Shown piece after piece: positions 24,812 to 35,091 of a stretch of DNA of 64,000 nt. Source of the DNA: Mycolicibacterium chitae (GTDB taxonomy: Bacteria > Actinomycetota > Actinomycetes > Mycobacteriales > Mycobacteriaceae); the NCBI RefSeq assembly GCF_900637205.1, contig NZ_LR134355.1:1426001-1490000 (forward strand), read 5' to 3'. The translations under genes were made by a program, and so were the position numbers. The notes under the pieces were generated by a model. That model worked only from the letters and a program-made list of their open reading frames with translations, ran no database searches and had not been told where the DNA came from. Positions within the stretch are counted from its first letter, which is position 1. Each line of letters opens with the position of its first letter.

Positions 24812-26356
24812 ATGCGAACGATCCCCGACGAACTCGTCCAGCGGTACCGAGAAAATGGGTGGTGGACCCCCGACACCCTCGGCGACCTGCTGGCGCGGGA
24901 ACTGCCGGCCGGAGCCGACCTGGAGTTCCGGGTGCACTCGAAGGTCCGCCCTTATCGGGGCACCATCGCCGAAGTGGAGACGACGGCGCGACGGCTCGCG
25001 GCCGGTCTGCACCAGCGCGGGGTGCGCGCGGGTGATGTGGTCGCCATGCAACTGCCCAACTGGGTGGAGGCCGCCGCAACGTTCTGGGCCTCGGCCTTCC
25101 TCGGCGCGGTGGTGGTACCGATCGTGCACTTCTACGGCCGCAAGGAACTGACCCACATCCTCGGCGATGCCAAACCCAAGGTGTTCATCACCGCGGACTC
25201 GTTCGGGCGCATGGAGTTCGAGCCGGACCTTGCCGCCGACATCGAGATCGTGGGTGTGGTCGGCGGGCCCCGGCCCACCTTCGACGACCTGCTCGACGAG
25301 GTGCCCTTCGAGGGGGTGCTGCCCGCCGACCCGGCCGCCCCGACGCTCTACGCCTACACCTCGGGCACGACCAGCGCGCCCAAGGGCGTCATCCACAGCC
25401 ACCAGAGCCTGGTCCACGAGACTCACCAGCTGGTGGGGCAGAACATGACGGACACCGGCAAACAGCTGATCGCCACGCCGGTGGGGCATTTCATTGGTAT
25501 GGTCGGCGCGTTGCTGATGCCGGTGCTGGCTCGGCACCCGATCCACCTCACCGACGTCTGGGATCCCGGAGTGGCGTTGGCGCTGATGAAGAGCGACGGG
25601 CTGGCCATCGGCGGCGGTCCGCCCTACTTCATCACGAGCCTGCTGGACCATCCCGACTTCACCACCGAACACCTGGCGGGGGTGCGCACCGTCGGGCTGG
25701 GCGGGTCGACCGTGCCGATCGCGGTCACCCAGCGGCTCACCGATCTCGGCATCAACACCTACCGCTCGTATGGCAGCACCGAGCACCCGTCGATCACCGG
25801 TTCCCGCTGGGACGCGGCGCAGGACAAGCGGCTCTACACCGACGGCTGCCCGCTCTCGGGGGTCGAGGTCAAGCTGGGCGACGACGGCGAGGTCTTGTCC
25901 CGCGGACCGGACCTGTGCCTGGGCTACACCGATGATGCGTTGACCGCCAAGGCATTCGACGACGACGGCTGGTATCACACGGGCGACATCGGCACGCTCG
26001 ACGACGACGGCTACCTGACCATCACCGACCGCAAGTCGGACATCATCATCCGCGGTGGCGAGAACATCAGCGCGGTGGAGGTCGAGGAGACGCTGCTCGG
26101 CATGCCGGCGGTGGCCGAGGCCGTCGTGGTGGCCGCCCCGGACCCCCGCTACGGCGAACGCGCCGCCGCGGTGCTGCGCATCCACCCCGGCCACGAACTG
26201 CCCAGCCTCGACGAGGTCCGCCGGCACTTCGAGGCCTCCGGGGTCGCGCGGCAGAAGTGGCCCGAGGAACTGCTGCGGGTCGACGAGTATCCGCGCACCG
26301 CCAGCGGGAAGGTGCAGAAGTTCAAGGTCCGTCAGGCGGTGCGCGGTGACCGGTAA
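24812..26356 (+). CDS. Acyl-CoA synthetase / fatty-acid-CoA ligase (FadD family)
   Basis: A 514-residue ANL-superfamily enzyme. The P-loop is AYTSGTTSAPKGV, the A5 motif RSYGSTEHPS, the A7/A8 region GWYHTGDIGTLDDDGYLTITDRKSDIIIRG, and the catalytic Lys lies in TASGKVQKFK near the end. It activates a carboxylic acid to acyl-CoA through an acyl-AMP. ATG 24812 follows AGGAGCGAAGAG. It is 34 bp behind operator site 6 and overlaps the next gene by 11 bp, so the acid may be linked to the next enzyme's product. Confidence 0.93.
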   Translation: MRTIPDELVQRYRENGWWTPDTLGDLLARELPAGADLEFRVHSKVRPYRGTIAEVETTARRLAAGLHQRGVRAGDVVAMQLPNWVEAAATFWASAFLGAVVVPIVHFYGRKELTHILGDAKPKVFITADSFGRMEFEPDLAADIEIVGVVGGPRPTFDDLLDEVPFEGVLPADPAAPTLYAYTSGTTSAPKGVIHSHQSLVHETHQLVGQNMTDTGKQLIATPVGHFIGMVGALLMPVLARHPIHLTDVWDPGVALALMKSDGLAIGGGPPYFITSLLDHPDFTTEHLAGVRTVGLGGSTVPIAVTQRLTDLGINTYRSYGSTEHPSITGSRWDAAQDKRLYTDGCPLSGVEVKLGDDGEVLSRGPDLCLGYTDDALTAKAFDDDGWYHTGDIGTLDDDGYLTITDRKSDIIIRGGENISAVEVEETLLGMPAVAEAVVVAAPDPRYGERAAAVLRIHPGHELPSLDEVRRHFEASGVARQKWPEELLRVDEYPRTASGKVQKFKVRQAVRGDR

Positions 26357-27338
26357 GAAACTGGTGCTCGGGGCCAGCGGGTTCCTGGGCTCGCATGTGA
26401 CCAGGAAGCTGGTTGAGGCCGGCGAGGACGTGCGGGTGATGCTGCGAAAGACCAGCTCCACCAAGGCCATCGACGACCTCGACGTCGAACGCTGCTACGG
26501 CGAGCTGTCCGATGCCGACGCGGTGCGCGCGGCGATGACGGGCTGCGATGTCCTCTACTACTGCGTGGTGGACGCCCGGATGTGGCTGCGGGACCCGGCG
26601 CCGCTGTTCCGCACCAACGTCGACGGGCTGCGCGACGTCCTGGACGTTGCCACCGAACCGGAGATCGCGGCGGACCTGCGCAAGTTCGTCTTCACCAGCA
26701 CCATCGGCACCCTGGCCATCAGCAAGACCCGCCTGGTGACCGAGGACGATCCGCGCAACTGGGACGAGGGCGGTGCCTACATCGAGGCCCGCGTGGCCGC
26801 CGAGGACCTGCTCTTCGACTACGTCCGCGACCGTGGCCTGCCCGGCGTCGCGATGTGCGTCTCGACCACCTACGGCCCCGGCGACTGGCAGCCGACCCCG
26901 CACGGCGGTCAGGTCGCGATGGTGGCCGCGGGCAAGATGCCGTTCTACCCCGACTTTGGCCTGGAGGTGGTGGGCATCGAGGACGCCGCGCGGGCCATGC
27001 TGTTGGCCGCCGACAAGGGCCGGGTGGGGGAGCGCTACATCATCTCCGACCGGTTCATGACCATGCGCGAGATCCAGAGCGTCGTCGCCGAGGCCGCCGG
27101 GGTGCGTCCGGCGCGAATCAAGGTGCCGCTGCCGGTGTTACGGGTGGCCGCCCGGCTCAACGATGTGGCCGCGCGGCTGCTGCGCCGCGATCTGCCGTTC
27201 GCCGCGGCGGGGCAGCGGATGGCGGAGCTGATGTCGCCGCTGGATCACGGCAAGGCCGAACGCGAACTGGGTTGGAAGCCCGAACCGGTGGAGGAGTCGC
27301 TGGCCCGGGCCGTCGCCTTCTTCCGCTCCCGCCCTTAG
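26346..27338 (+). CDS. Extended SDR: NAD-dependent epimerase / 3-beta-HSD-like
   Basis: A 330-residue extended short-chain dehydrogenase. The N-terminal Rossmann motif is GASGFLGSHV; the Ser-containing VFTSTIGTLAISK, the tail motif STTYGPGDW and a C-terminal substrate domain follow. It resembles dihydroflavonol reductase and 3-beta-hydroxysteroid dehydrogenase relatives. At the catalytic Tyr the sequence is YIEAR instead of YxxxK, so Arg replaces the usual Lys. GTG 26346 overlaps the ligase gene by 11 bp. Its stop overlaps the convergent flavoprotein gene. Confidence 0.85.
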   Translation: MTGKKLVLGASGFLGSHVTRKLVEAGEDVRVMLRKTSSTKAIDDLDVERCYGELSDADAVRAAMTGCDVLYYCVVDARMWLRDPAPLFRTNVDGLRDVLDVATEPEIAADLRKFVFTSTIGTLAISKTRLVTEDDPRNWDEGGAYIEARVAAEDLLFDYVRDRGLPGVAMCVSTTYGPGDWQPTPHGGQVAMVAAGKMPFYPDFGLEVVGIEDAARAMLLAADKGRVGERYIISDRFMTMREIQSVVAEAAGVRPARIKVPLPVLRVAARLNDVAARLLRRDLPFAAAGQRMAELMSPLDHGKAERELGWKPEPVEESLARAVAFFRSRP

Positions 27339-28987
27339 TCGACCGAGCGGCCCGTCGCGGCGTGATGGCCCGCGCGGAAGCCGAACACCATGGCCGGTCC
27401 GATGGTGCCGCCGGCACCGCCGTAGGCGCGACCGGTCACCCCGGCCATCGCGTTGCCCGCCGCGTACAGCCCGGGGATCGGCGCGCCGCAGACGTGCAGC
27501 ACGCGCCCGTCTCGGTCGGTGCGCGGCCCGCCCTTGGTGCCCATCGCGCCCAGGGCGACCGGGACGGCGTAGTACGGCGCGGTGTCGAGCGGGCCCAGCG
27601 TGCGTCCCGCGTCGGTCGACGCGTCGGGGTCGCCCCAGTACCCGTCGTAGGCGCTGCTGCCGCGGCCGAACTCGGGATCGCGGGGATCGTCGCCGGCAAC
27701 GTTGCGGTTCCAGTCGGTCAGGGTGCGGGCCAGACCTGCCGCGTCGATCCCGGTCTTCTCCGCCAATTCGTCGAGATCGGCGGAGGCGCAGAACCATTCG
27801 GGGGCCTGCTCGGCGGGTTCGACACCGAGGAACCCGTAGCGCTCGAGGTGTCGGTGGTCGAATACGATCCAGGCCGGGTCGTTGACGTAGCCGTCGCGCG
27901 GATGCAGGTACTGGAACGCGCCGGCCATCGAGTTGTAGTCGCAGGCCTCGTTGATGAACCGCCGGCCGGCGCGATTGACGATGATGCTGCGCGGCCGGGT
28001 CCGCTCCAGGCGCACGCTGCGGCTGCGCTGATGGCCGTCGATGGTGTCGTCGGGGATCTGCACGATGGGCACCCACCACGCCTCGCCCATGTTGGCCAGG
28101 TCCGCGCCGTGCGCCATCGCCATCCGCAACGCGTCGCCGGTGTTGTTCGGCGGGGACACCGGGCCGTGCATGGGGCCGCGCAGGAACGCCTCGACCAGGG
28201 CCGTGTCCCATTCGAATCCGCCGTTGGCCAGGACCACGCCGCGCTGCGCCCGGACGTTGATGGTGTTGTCGCCGGAGCTGATTCGCACCCCGACGATGAC
28301 GCCGTCCTCGGCGATCAGTTCGACGGCCCGGGTCCCGGTGAACGGGGTGATCCCGGCGTCGAGCACGCCCTTGAGCAGTCCCGCGATCATCGCGGTGCCG
28401 GCGACCACGATGTCACCGGAGGTGTCGTCGATGTCGGCGTGCAGCCGCGCGCGGGTCTCGGCGTCGATCCCGACGTTGCTGAAATCCGGTGGGAAGGACG
28501 TGATTCGGTCGCGCCAGGCCGGGATGCGGTTGAGGTCGTAGGGGACCGGCCCCAGCGAGCGTCCGCCACCCGGGCGGCCGCCGGGCAGCTCGGGCTTGTA
28601 ATCGGGGAAGCCGGTGGCGATCTCGAAGCGCATGTCGCTGTGCGCCTCGACGAAGTCGATCATGGCCGGGCCGGTGCGCACGAAGGTCTCGACCAGTTCC
28701 TCGTCCATGGCGCCGAAGGACTGTGCGCGCAGGTAGGCCATGGCGTCCTCGACGGTCAGTTCGCCTTCGGGCGAGCGGTGATGCGCCGGGATCCAGGCGA
28801 TGCCGCCCGAGACCGCCGTGGTGCCGCCGACGGTCTCGGCCTTCTCGTACACCTCCACCCGCATGTCCACGTCAGCGCCCGCGACCACCGCGGACAGGGC
28901 CGCCGTGAGACCCGCCCCGCCGGTGCCGAGCACGACGACGTCGGCTTCGCGGTCCCACTTGGTTGCGTTCAGTTCCCCCATGGCCAC
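27335..28987 (-). CDS. KstD-like FAD-dependent dehydrogenase (first)
   Basis: A 550-residue flavoprotein of the fumarate reductase/3-ketosteroid dehydrogenase type: dinucleotide motif VVLGTGGAGLTAAL at residue 17, mid motif VVLANGGFEWD, and C-terminal GLYAAGNAMAGVTGRAYGGAGGTIGPAMVFG. The Tyr and Gly spaced as in Y-x-G-x-G of KstD active sites are kept. It would desaturate a ring ketone or acyl group. The GTG start 28987 has AAAGGA 7 bp upstream. Single minus-strand gene between the fadD pair and the IclR gene; it may be the first gene downstream of iclR. Confidence 0.85.
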   Translation of the reverse strand: MAMGELNATKWDREADVVVLGTGGAGLTAALSAVVAGADVDMRVEVYEKAETVGGTTAVSGGIAWIPAHHRSPEGELTVEDAMAYLRAQSFGAMDEELVETFVRTGPAMIDFVEAHSDMRFEIATGFPDYKPELPGGRPGGGRSLGPVPYDLNRIPAWRDRITSFPPDFSNVGIDAETRARLHADIDDTSGDIVVAGTAMIAGLLKGVLDAGITPFTGTRAVELIAEDGVIVGVRISSGDNTINVRAQRGVVLANGGFEWDTALVEAFLRGPMHGPVSPPNNTGDALRMAMAHGADLANMGEAWWVPIVQIPDDTIDGHQRSRSVRLERTRPRSIIVNRAGRRFINEACDYNSMAGAFQYLHPRDGYVNDPAWIVFDHRHLERYGFLGVEPAEQAPEWFCASADLDELAEKTGIDAAGLARTLTDWNRNVAGDDPRDPEFGRGSSAYDGYWGDPDASTDAGRTLGPLDTAPYYAVPVALGAMGTKGGPRTDRDGRVLHVCGAPIPGLYAAGNAMAGVTGRAYGGAGGTIGPAMVFGFRAGHHAATGRSVD

Positions 28988-29010
28988 ACGCAGATCCTTT
29001 CGGTAAGACG

Positions 29011-29736
29011 TCAGTTCAATATCACCGACAGCTCTTCGGCTGCCTTGATCACCGCGTCACGACCGCGCTCGACGACGTCCTCGCGATGGGAGATCAGGTT
29101 CAGGCACGTCGCCGGGGCCGGCGGCAGGCGATGCACCGGTACGGCAAGGCCATAGGTGTTGGGTTCGATCTCGCCGTGGGTGATGACCCAGCCCTGCTCG
29201 CGGGTCAGGGTCACCAGGTCTCGTTCCTCGGGGCGCGGCGGCATGCTGGCCAGCAGCGCAATTCCGGCGGCGCCGCGGTCCAGCGGGTAGCGGCTGCCCT
29301 CGTGGAAGGACAGTTGGTAGGCCACCTGGGTGGGCACGATCACCGCGATGGCCACCTGATGATCACCCTCGGCGACCAGCATCGAGACGGTGGTGGACAA
29401 CTCGTCGGCCAGGGCGCGCAGGCGCGGCAGGCACACCTGCCGCAGGTTGTTGTCGAAGGATGCGCCGAGGGCGACCAGGCCGGCGGCGGGGCGGTAGCGG
29501 CCGTCCTCGGCCTTGGCCACCATCCGGAACTGCGCGAGCGTGCTCAGCAGTCGGTAGGCGATGGTGCGGTGCACGCCGATGCGCTCGGCGACCTGTTGCG
29601 CGGTCAACCCGCCCGGGGTGGCGGCGACCACCTGGAGCGCGGTCAACCCGCGGGCCAGTGTCTGCGAGCCCGGTGCGCCGGTGGCGACAACGGGTATCGG
29701 CTGCTCGGTCGCGGCGATTCCTCCCTTGACAGACAT
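29011..29736 (-). CDS. IclR-family transcriptional regulator (MhpR-like)
   Basis: A 241-residue IclR regulator: winged helix-turn-helix (GLTAQQVAERIGVHRTIAYR) at residues about 40-65, then the effector-binding domain with GAAGIALLASMPPR and NTYGLAVPVHRL. MhpR, which activates mhp phenylpropionate genes in enterobacteria, belongs to the same family. It is divergent from the mhp-type operon, 108 bp away, and so most likely controls it. ATG 29736 (MSVKGG) is the best start; a GTG lies three bases upstream. A flavoprotein gene follows 23 bp downstream. Confidence 0.9.
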   Translation of the reverse strand: MSVKGGIAATEQPIPVVATGAPGSQTLARGLTALQVVAATPGGLTAQQVAERIGVHRTIAYRLLSTLAQFRMVAKAEDGRYRPAAGLVALGASFDNNLRQVCLPRLRALADELSTTVSMLVAEGDHQVAIAVIVPTQVAYQLSFHEGSRYPLDRGAAGIALLASMPPRPEERDLVTLTREQGWVITHGEIEPNTYGLAVPVHRLPPAPATCLNLISHREDVVERGRDAVIKAAEELSVILN

Positions 29737-29763
29737 CACCCAAGAGAGTGATGCTCTATAGAT

Positions 29764-29800
29764 AGTGCACATCGATGTACGATATTAGCACACATCGATC
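29764..29800. promoter_or_regulatory. Likely IclR operator, repeated CACATCGAT
   Basis: Two direct copies of CACATCGAT (29768-29776 and 29791-29799), 23 bp apart, about two helical turns; the first is the left half of an imperfect palindrome TGCACATCGATGTACGA. It sits in the divergent iclR/mhp promoter region. MhpR-type regulators bind a GTGCAC-containing palindrome, and GTGCAC is present at 29765. Confidence 0.55.
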
Positions 29801-29843
29801 GCAGAAAAAGAGAATGACGTAATCGCAGGCAGAGAGGCTTTTT

Positions 29844-30710
29844 GTGGCTGAGTTCGAGAGCATTTGGAGCGATCTTCAGGGCGTTCCGTTCTCGCAGGGG
29901 TACCTGGACGCCGGGGGCGTGCGCACGCGTTATCTGCACGCCGGGGACCTCGACAAGCCGGCCCTGGTGCTCCTGCACGGCTCCGGCGGGCACGCCGAGG
30001 CCTATGTCCGCAACCTCGCGGCCCATGCCGAGCACTTCTCCACCTGGTCGATCGACATGCTCGGACACGGCTACACCGACAAGCCGGGGCATCCGCTAGA
30101 GGTCGAGCACTACGTCAAGCACCTGCTGGCGTTCTTCGACGCGATCGGCGCCGAGCGGGTCTACCTGTCCGGGGAGTCCCTCGGCGGCTGGGTCGCCTCG
30201 CGCGCCGCCGCCGATCACCCCGAACGGATCCACCGCCTGGTGCTCAACACCGCCGGCGGTTCGCAGGCCGACCCCGAGGTGATGAAACGCATCATCACGT
30301 TGTCGATGGCCGCGGTCGAGGATCCGACCTGGGAGACGGTGCAGGCCCGGATCAAGTGGCTGATGGCCGACAAGTCCAAGGACTACGACGACATTGTGGC
30401 CAGCCGCCAGCGCATCTACCGGCTACCCGGCTTCGTCGACGCGATGCGCGACATCATGGCGCTGCAGGATCCCGAGATCCGGGCGCGGAACCTGATGGGA
30501 GCCAAGGAGTACGGCGCCATCACCGCCCCGACGCTGGTGCTCTGGACCAGTGACGACCCCACCGCGGACGTCAGCGAGGGCAGCCGCATCGCCTCGATGA
30601 TCCCGGGCGCGCGGTTCGAGGTGATGAGTGGTTGCGGGCACTGGCCGCAGTACGAGGATCCCGACACCTTCAACCGGCTGCACGTCGACTTCCTGCTGGG
30701 ACGGGCGTGA
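29844..30710 (+). CDS. Alpha/beta hydrolase, likely meta-cleavage product hydrolase (MhpC role)
   Basis: A 288-residue alpha/beta hydrolase: [12 protein letters not shown] oxyanion loop, nucleophile elbow GESLGGW (Ser near 112), late Asp strand [10 protein letters not shown] and catalytic His in [10 protein letters not shown]. Its place as first gene before mhpA and mhpB argues for hydrolysis of the ring-fission product, the MhpC step. GTG 29844 follows AGAGAGG. Coupled to mhpA by TGATG. Sequence similarity to E. coli MhpC is limited by eye, so the role rests mainly on context. Confidence 0.8.
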   Translation: MAEFESIWSDLQGVPFSQGYLDAGGVRTRYLHAGDLDKPALVLLHGSGGHAEAYVRNLAAHAEHFSTWSIDMLGHGYTDKPGHPLEVEHYVKHLLAFFDAIGAERVYLSGESLGGWVASRAAADHPERIHRLVLNTAGGSQADPEVMKRIITLSMAAVEDPTWETVQARIKWLMADKSKDYDDIVASRQRIYRLPGFVDAMRDIMALQDPEIRARNLMGAKEYGAITAPTLVLWTSDDPTADVSEGSRIASMIPGARFEVMSGCGHWPQYEDPDTFNRLHVDFLLGRA

Positions 30711-32434
30711 TGGCCACGCCGAGCGGCCCGGACAACCCCGCGGTGGTGATCGTCGGGGCCGGACCGGTGGGTCTGACCTTGGCCAACATCCTTGGCCTGC
30801 AGGGTGTCCCGACGCTCATCGTGGAGGAACGCGACACCCTGATCGACTACCCGCGCGGGGTCGGCCTGGACGACGAATCGCTGCGCACCTTCCAGTCGAT
30901 CGGACTGGTCGACGCCGTCTTGCCGCACACCGTGCCGAACCAGATCCTGCGGTTCTTCGACTCGAACCGGCGGCTGCTGGTCGAGATGGCGCCACCGGAC
31001 GCCCGGTTCGGCTGGCCCAAGCGCAACGGCTTCGTCCAGCCCCTGGTCGATGCCGAACTGTTCGCCGGCCTGAGCCGGTTCGCGCACGTCGAGGTGCGCT
31101 GGGGCACCCGGATGACCGCCGCCACCGAGACCGCCGACGGGGTCAGGCTCGAACTGACCGGCGGGGACGGCACGACTTCGGAGGTGCAGACCCGCTACGT
31201 CGTCGGGTGCGACGGCGGCCGCAGCGCCACCCGACACCTGATGGGGGTTTCCTTCGAGGGCACCACCTCGCCGACGCGCTGGGTGGTCATCGATCTGGCC
31301 AACGACCCGCTGGGCCATCCGAACAGCGAGGTCGGCGCCGACCCCGAGCGGCCGTACGCCTCGATCTCGATCGCGCACGGAATCCGCCGCTTCGAGTTCA
31401 TGATCCACGACGACGAGTCCGACGAACTGGCGTCGGACCCCGCGTTCGTCAGCAAGCTGCTGGCCAGTTTCGTCCCGCATCCCGACCGGGTCGACATCAT
31501 CCGGCACCGGGTCTACACGCACCACTCCCGCATCGCCGGGGCCTTCCGCAAGGGCCGACTGCTGCTGGCCGGGGATGCGGCCCACCTGATGCCGGTGTGG
31601 CAGGGGCAGGGCTACAACAGCGGGATCCGCGATGCGGCGAACCTCGGCTGGAAGCTGGCCGCGGTGGTCAACGGGCACGCCGGGGACGCCCTGCTCGACA
31701 GCTACGACGTGGAGCGGCGCAAGCACGCGCGCGCCATGATCGACCTGTCGACCATGGTCGGCCGGGTCATCTCGCCCACCAACCGTCGTGTTGCGGGCCT
31801 GCGCGACAAGGTGATCCGCGCGGCCTCGGTCGTCCCGACGCTCAAGCGGTACGTGCTGGAGATGCGGTTCAAGCCCATGCCGCGCTACGACCAGGGCGCC
31901 GTCGTGCACGCCAGCACCCCGCCCCCGCCCGGCTCGTCGGCGGGCACGCTGTTCATCCAGCCGCGGGTGGACACCCGCACCGAGAGCAATGTCCTGCTCG
32001 ACGACGTCATCGGCACCGGCTTTGCGGTGCTGTGCTGGAACAACGATCCGCGCCGTCTGCTCGGCGACGCGACACTCGAGCGCTGGAAGGCGTTGGGCAC
32101 CAAGTTCATCGCCGCCCGCCCGAGCACCCAGCTGCACTGGCGGCCGGCCGGTGAGACCGCCGAGGACCCCGACGTGATCGTCGTCGGCGACCGCACCGGC
32201 GCGCTGAAGTCCTTCTTCGACGGCCACACCGACTCGGTGCTGTTCCTGCGGCCCGACCGCTGCATCGCCGCGGCCTGCGTGGCCCAACGCGCGGCCGAGC
32301 TGAGCGATCAACTGTTCGCGGTCCTGCGCATCGCCCCCTCGACTGCGGTGGAAGGCGGTGAGAACCATGGCGCAACTGGCACTGTGTTGCATGTCGCACA
32401 GCCCGCTGCTGAATCTTCCGGGACCGTCGGCTGA
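30710..32434 (+). CDS. mhpA: 3-(3-hydroxyphenyl)propionate-type FAD hydroxylase (MhpA)
   Basis: A 574-residue class A flavin monooxygenase. The match to MhpA is strong by eye: [89 protein letters not shown]. MhpA hydroxylates 3-hydroxyphenylpropionate to the 2,3-dihydroxy compound using NADH and O2. Here the true phenol may carry a different side chain. It starts at ATG 30710 and its 3' end overlaps mhpB by 68 bp. Confidence 0.92.
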   Translation: MATPSGPDNPAVVIVGAGPVGLTLANILGLQGVPTLIVEERDTLIDYPRGVGLDDESLRTFQSIGLVDAVLPHTVPNQILRFFDSNRRLLVEMAPPDARFGWPKRNGFVQPLVDAELFAGLSRFAHVEVRWGTRMTAATETADGVRLELTGGDGTTSEVQTRYVVGCDGGRSATRHLMGVSFEGTTSPTRWVVIDLANDPLGHPNSEVGADPERPYASISIAHGIRRFEFMIHDDESDELASDPAFVSKLLASFVPHPDRVDIIRHRVYTHHSRIAGAFRKGRLLLAGDAAHLMPVWQGQGYNSGIRDAANLGWKLAAVVNGHAGDALLDSYDVERRKHARAMIDLSTMVGRVISPTNRRVAGLRDKVIRAASVVPTLKRYVLEMRFKPMPRYDQGAVVHASTPPPPGSSAGTLFIQPRVDTRTESNVLLDDVIGTGFAVLCWNNDPRRLLGDATLERWKALGTKFIAARPSTQLHWRPAGETAEDPDVIVVGDRTGALKSFFDGHTDSVLFLRPDRCIAAACVAQRAAELSDQLFAVLRIAPSTAVEGGENHGATGTVLHVAQPAAESSGTVG

Positions 32435-33308
32435 ACTTCTCGACGACATCGGCGCCGCGCTGGCCGGCGCGCGGGATTTCGTCACCGACTTCGCCCCGGA
32501 GTTGGTGGTGACGTTCTCCCCGGATCACTACAACGGGTTCTTCTACCGGCTGATGCCGCCGTTCTGCATCGGCACCTCGGCATCCGGCGTGGGGGACTAC
32601 GGCACCCAGTCGGGCCCGCTCAACGTCGCCGAGGATTTCGCGAACGCCTGCGCGGCAGCGGTTCTCGACGCCGACGTGGATGTGGCGATCTCGGCCGGCA
32701 TGGAGGTCGACCACGGCACGGTGCAGCCGCTGCAGACCCTGTTCGGCGACGCCGCCGCGGTGCCCATCATCCCGGTGTTCATCAACTCGGTGGCCACCCC
32801 GCTGGGCCCGCTGCGCCGGGTACGCGCCTTGGGTACCGCGATCGGGAAGTTCCTGGCGACGCTGGACAAGCGCGTGCTGGTGCTGGGATCCGGTGGGCTG
32901 TCCCATGATCCGCCGGTGCCCACGTTGGCCACCGCGCCGCCGGCCGCGCTGGACCGCATCGTGCGCGGGGTGGCGATGACCCCAGAGCAGCGCAGCGCCC
33001 GGCAGGACGCGGTGATGGCCGCCGCCCATGACTTCGCCCACGGCGAGTCGGCGTTGCAGCCGCTGAACCCGGACTGGGACCGCGCCTTCCTGGATCTGAT
33101 CGACGCCAACCGGCTCGACGAGGTCGACGGCTGGACCAACGCCTGGATCGCCGGCGAGGCCGGCAACTCCGCGCACGAGGTCCGGACCTGGGTGGCGGCG
33201 TTCGCGGCGCTGGCCGCCGCGGGACCGTATGCGACCGCACACCACTATTACCGCCCGGCGCCGGAACTGATCGCCGGGTTCGCAATCCGAACGGCGGTGC
33301 CCGCATGA
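32367..33308 (+). CDS. mhpB: 2,3-dihydroxyphenylpropionate 1,2-dioxygenase (MhpB), LigB-type extradiol enzyme
   Basis: A 313-residue type II extradiol dioxygenase, same length as E. coli MhpB (314). Conserved parts: [11 protein letters not shown] (first metal His), [55 protein letters not shown]-like [16 protein letters not shown] and [10 protein letters not shown]. It cleaves the catechol ring next to a hydroxyl group with Fe(II). ATG 32367 lies inside the 3' end of mhpA; GGAAGG is 11 bp upstream. ATGA overlap with the next flavoprotein gene. Confidence 0.93.
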   Translation: MAQLALCCMSHSPLLNLPGPSAELLDDIGAALAGARDFVTDFAPELVVTFSPDHYNGFFYRLMPPFCIGTSASGVGDYGTQSGPLNVAEDFANACAAAVLDADVDVAISAGMEVDHGTVQPLQTLFGDAAAVPIIPVFINSVATPLGPLRRVRALGTAIGKFLATLDKRVLVLGSGGLSHDPPVPTLATAPPAALDRIVRGVAMTPEQRSARQDAVMAAAHDFAHGESALQPLNPDWDRAFLDLIDANRLDEVDGWTNAWIAGEAGNSAHEVRTWVAAFAALAAAGPYATAHHYYRPAPELIAGFAIRTAVPA

Positions 33309-35080
33309 CGCCCAATGACAATGGACCCACGGCGGGCTTCGACCACGAGGTCGACGTGCTGGTCATCGGCAGCGGCGGCGGCGGGCTGACCGCCGCGCTG
33401 ACCGCCCAGGCCGAGGGCCTGGACGCGCTGGTCATCGAGAAGTCCGCGCACTACGGTGGGTCCACCGCGCTCTCTGGCGGCGGGATCTGGGTGCCCGGGG
33501 CGCCCTCGCAGCGCCGCGAGGGCTACTCGCCGGACCCGGACGAGGTGTTCGGCTACCTCAAGCAGATCACCGGCGGACTGGTCAGCGACGCCCGGCTGCG
33601 GCAGTACGTGGACGCCGCACCGGAGATGATGCAGTTCCTGGAGGACCGCAGCCGCTGGTTCGAATTCGTCTGGAAGCCCGGCTATGCCGACTACTACCCG
33701 GAACTGCCGGGCGGTTCGGAGCTGGGCAGCACCATCAACGTGCCGGCCATCGATCTGCGCAAGCTCGGCGCCGAGGAGCAGAACCTGCTGCAGCCGCTGG
33801 CGCTGGCGCCCAAGGGAATCTGGTTCGCGCCCAAGGACCTGCGGCTGTTCTATCAGGTTCGGCAGAACTGGCGCGGCAAGGCCGTGCTGGTCAAGCTGAT
33901 CTGGCGAATGTTCCGGGCGCGGGTGTTCGGGGACCGGATGGCCGCCATCGGCCAGTCCCTGGTGGCGCGGATGCGCCTGGCGTTGCAGGAGCACAACATC
34001 CCGCTGTGGCTCAACACGCCGATGACCGAACTCATCACCGACGGCGACGGCCCCGCGGCGCGGGTCATCGGCGCCGTCGTCGAACGGGACGGCCGCACCC
34101 AGCGGATCAGGGCGCGCGCCGGGGTCGTCATCGCCGCCGGCGGCTTCGACCACGACATGGCGTGGCGTCGCGAACACCTGCCGGAGGTCGAGAAGGACTG
34201 GAGTTTCGGCAATCCGGCGGCCACCGGCGACGGTATCCGGGCCGGCCAGAAGGTGGGTGCGGCGACCGAACTGATGGACGAGGCCTGGTGGTTCCCGGCC
34301 ATGTGCTGGCCCGACGGGCGGCTGCAGTTCATGCTGAACGAACGCATGATGCCCGCGCAGTTCGTCGTCAACGGCGCCGGCAAGCGCTTCATCAACGAGG
34401 CCGCGCCCTACATGGACTTCGCGCACGCGATGATTGACGGGCAGCGCTCGGGGATCACCCACATCCCGGTCTGGCTGATCACCGATCAGCGCTCCTTCCA
34501 CCGCTATGTGGTCGGCGGGCACCTGCCCATCCCGAAGGTCCCGTTCGCCCCGGTACCGACCGGCCGGAAGATCCCGCAGGCCTGGTTGGACTCCGGAATC
34601 GTCAAGGAGGCCGGCAGCTTCGAGGAACTGGCGGCCAAGATCGACGTGCCACCGGAGGCGCTGCGCGGCACCGCCGAGCGGTTCAACGAACTGGCCCGCA
34701 AGGGACACGACGACGACTTCAACCGCGGTGACAGCGCCTACGACAACTACTACGGCGATCCGACGCTGCCCAACCCGAATCTGCACCCGTTGTCCAAGCC
34801 GCCGTACTACGCGTTCCAGATCATCCTGGGCGATCTGGGCACCTCGGGCGGGCTGCGCACCGACGAGCACGCCCGCGTGCTCGACACCGAGGAGCGGCAC
34901 ATCCCGGGCCTCTACGCCGTGGGTAACGCGTCGGCGGCCGTGATGGGCCGCAGTTACGCCGGGGCCGGGGCCACCATCGGCCCCGCCATGGCCTTCGGTT
35001 ATGTCGCCGCCAAACACATTGCCGCCCAGAACACGACCCAGAATCAACAGCAAGTCCACGACGACGTCCGCAACGCCTGA
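33305..35080 (+). CDS. KstD-like FAD-dependent dehydrogenase (second)
   Basis: A 591-residue flavoprotein: [46 protein letters not shown], and the C-terminal block [19 protein letters not shown] ... [32 protein letters not shown]. This is close in pattern to 3-ketosteroid delta-1-dehydrogenase, including Tyr and Gly in YAGAG. In a phenol-cleavage operon such an enzyme could desaturate an alicyclic ketone and so generate the phenol that MhpA hydroxylates; that is inference. Translationally coupled to mhpB. Confidence 0.9.
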   Translation: MTPNDNGPTAGFDHEVDVLVIGSGGGGLTAALTAQAEGLDALVIEKSAHYGGSTALSGGGIWVPGAPSQRREGYSPDPDEVFGYLKQITGGLVSDARLRQYVDAAPEMMQFLEDRSRWFEFVWKPGYADYYPELPGGSELGSTINVPAIDLRKLGAEEQNLLQPLALAPKGIWFAPKDLRLFYQVRQNWRGKAVLVKLIWRMFRARVFGDRMAAIGQSLVARMRLALQEHNIPLWLNTPMTELITDGDGPAARVIGAVVERDGRTQRIRARAGVVIAAGGFDHDMAWRREHLPEVEKDWSFGNPAATGDGIRAGQKVGAATELMDEAWWFPAMCWPDGRLQFMLNERMMPAQFVVNGAGKRFINEAAPYMDFAHAMIDGQRSGITHIPVWLITDQRSFHRYVVGGHLPIPKVPFAPVPTGRKIPQAWLDSGIVKEAGSFEELAAKIDVPPEALRGTAERFNELARKGHDDDFNRGDSAYDNYYGDPTLPNPNLHPLSKPPYYAFQIILGDLGTSGGLRTDEHARVLDTEERHIPGLYAVGNASAAVMGRSYAGAGATIGPAMAFGYVAAKHIAAQNTTQNQQQVHDDVRNA

Positions 35081-35091
35081 GGAGGCAATCA

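Noticed and set aside
24782..26470. 562-codon minus-strand open frame opposite fadD
   Set aside because: Shadow of the acyl-CoA synthetase; it crosses the promoter operator and two genes and shows no motif.
26582..29155. 857-codon plus-strand open frame
   Set aside because: Runs across an extended SDR gene, the flavoprotein gene on the other strand and into the iclR gene; no domain signal.
29806..29816. GAGAAT in the iclR/mhp intergenic region
   Set aside because: A single half-site without an inverted partner at 7 or 3 bp; the region has its own CACATCGAT repeats.
30416..32485. 689-codon minus-strand open frame opposite mhpC/mhpA
   Set aside because: Composition rich in Val/Asp/Gly/His with no domain, typical of the shadow frame in GC-rich DNA; mhpA on the plus strand is unambiguous.
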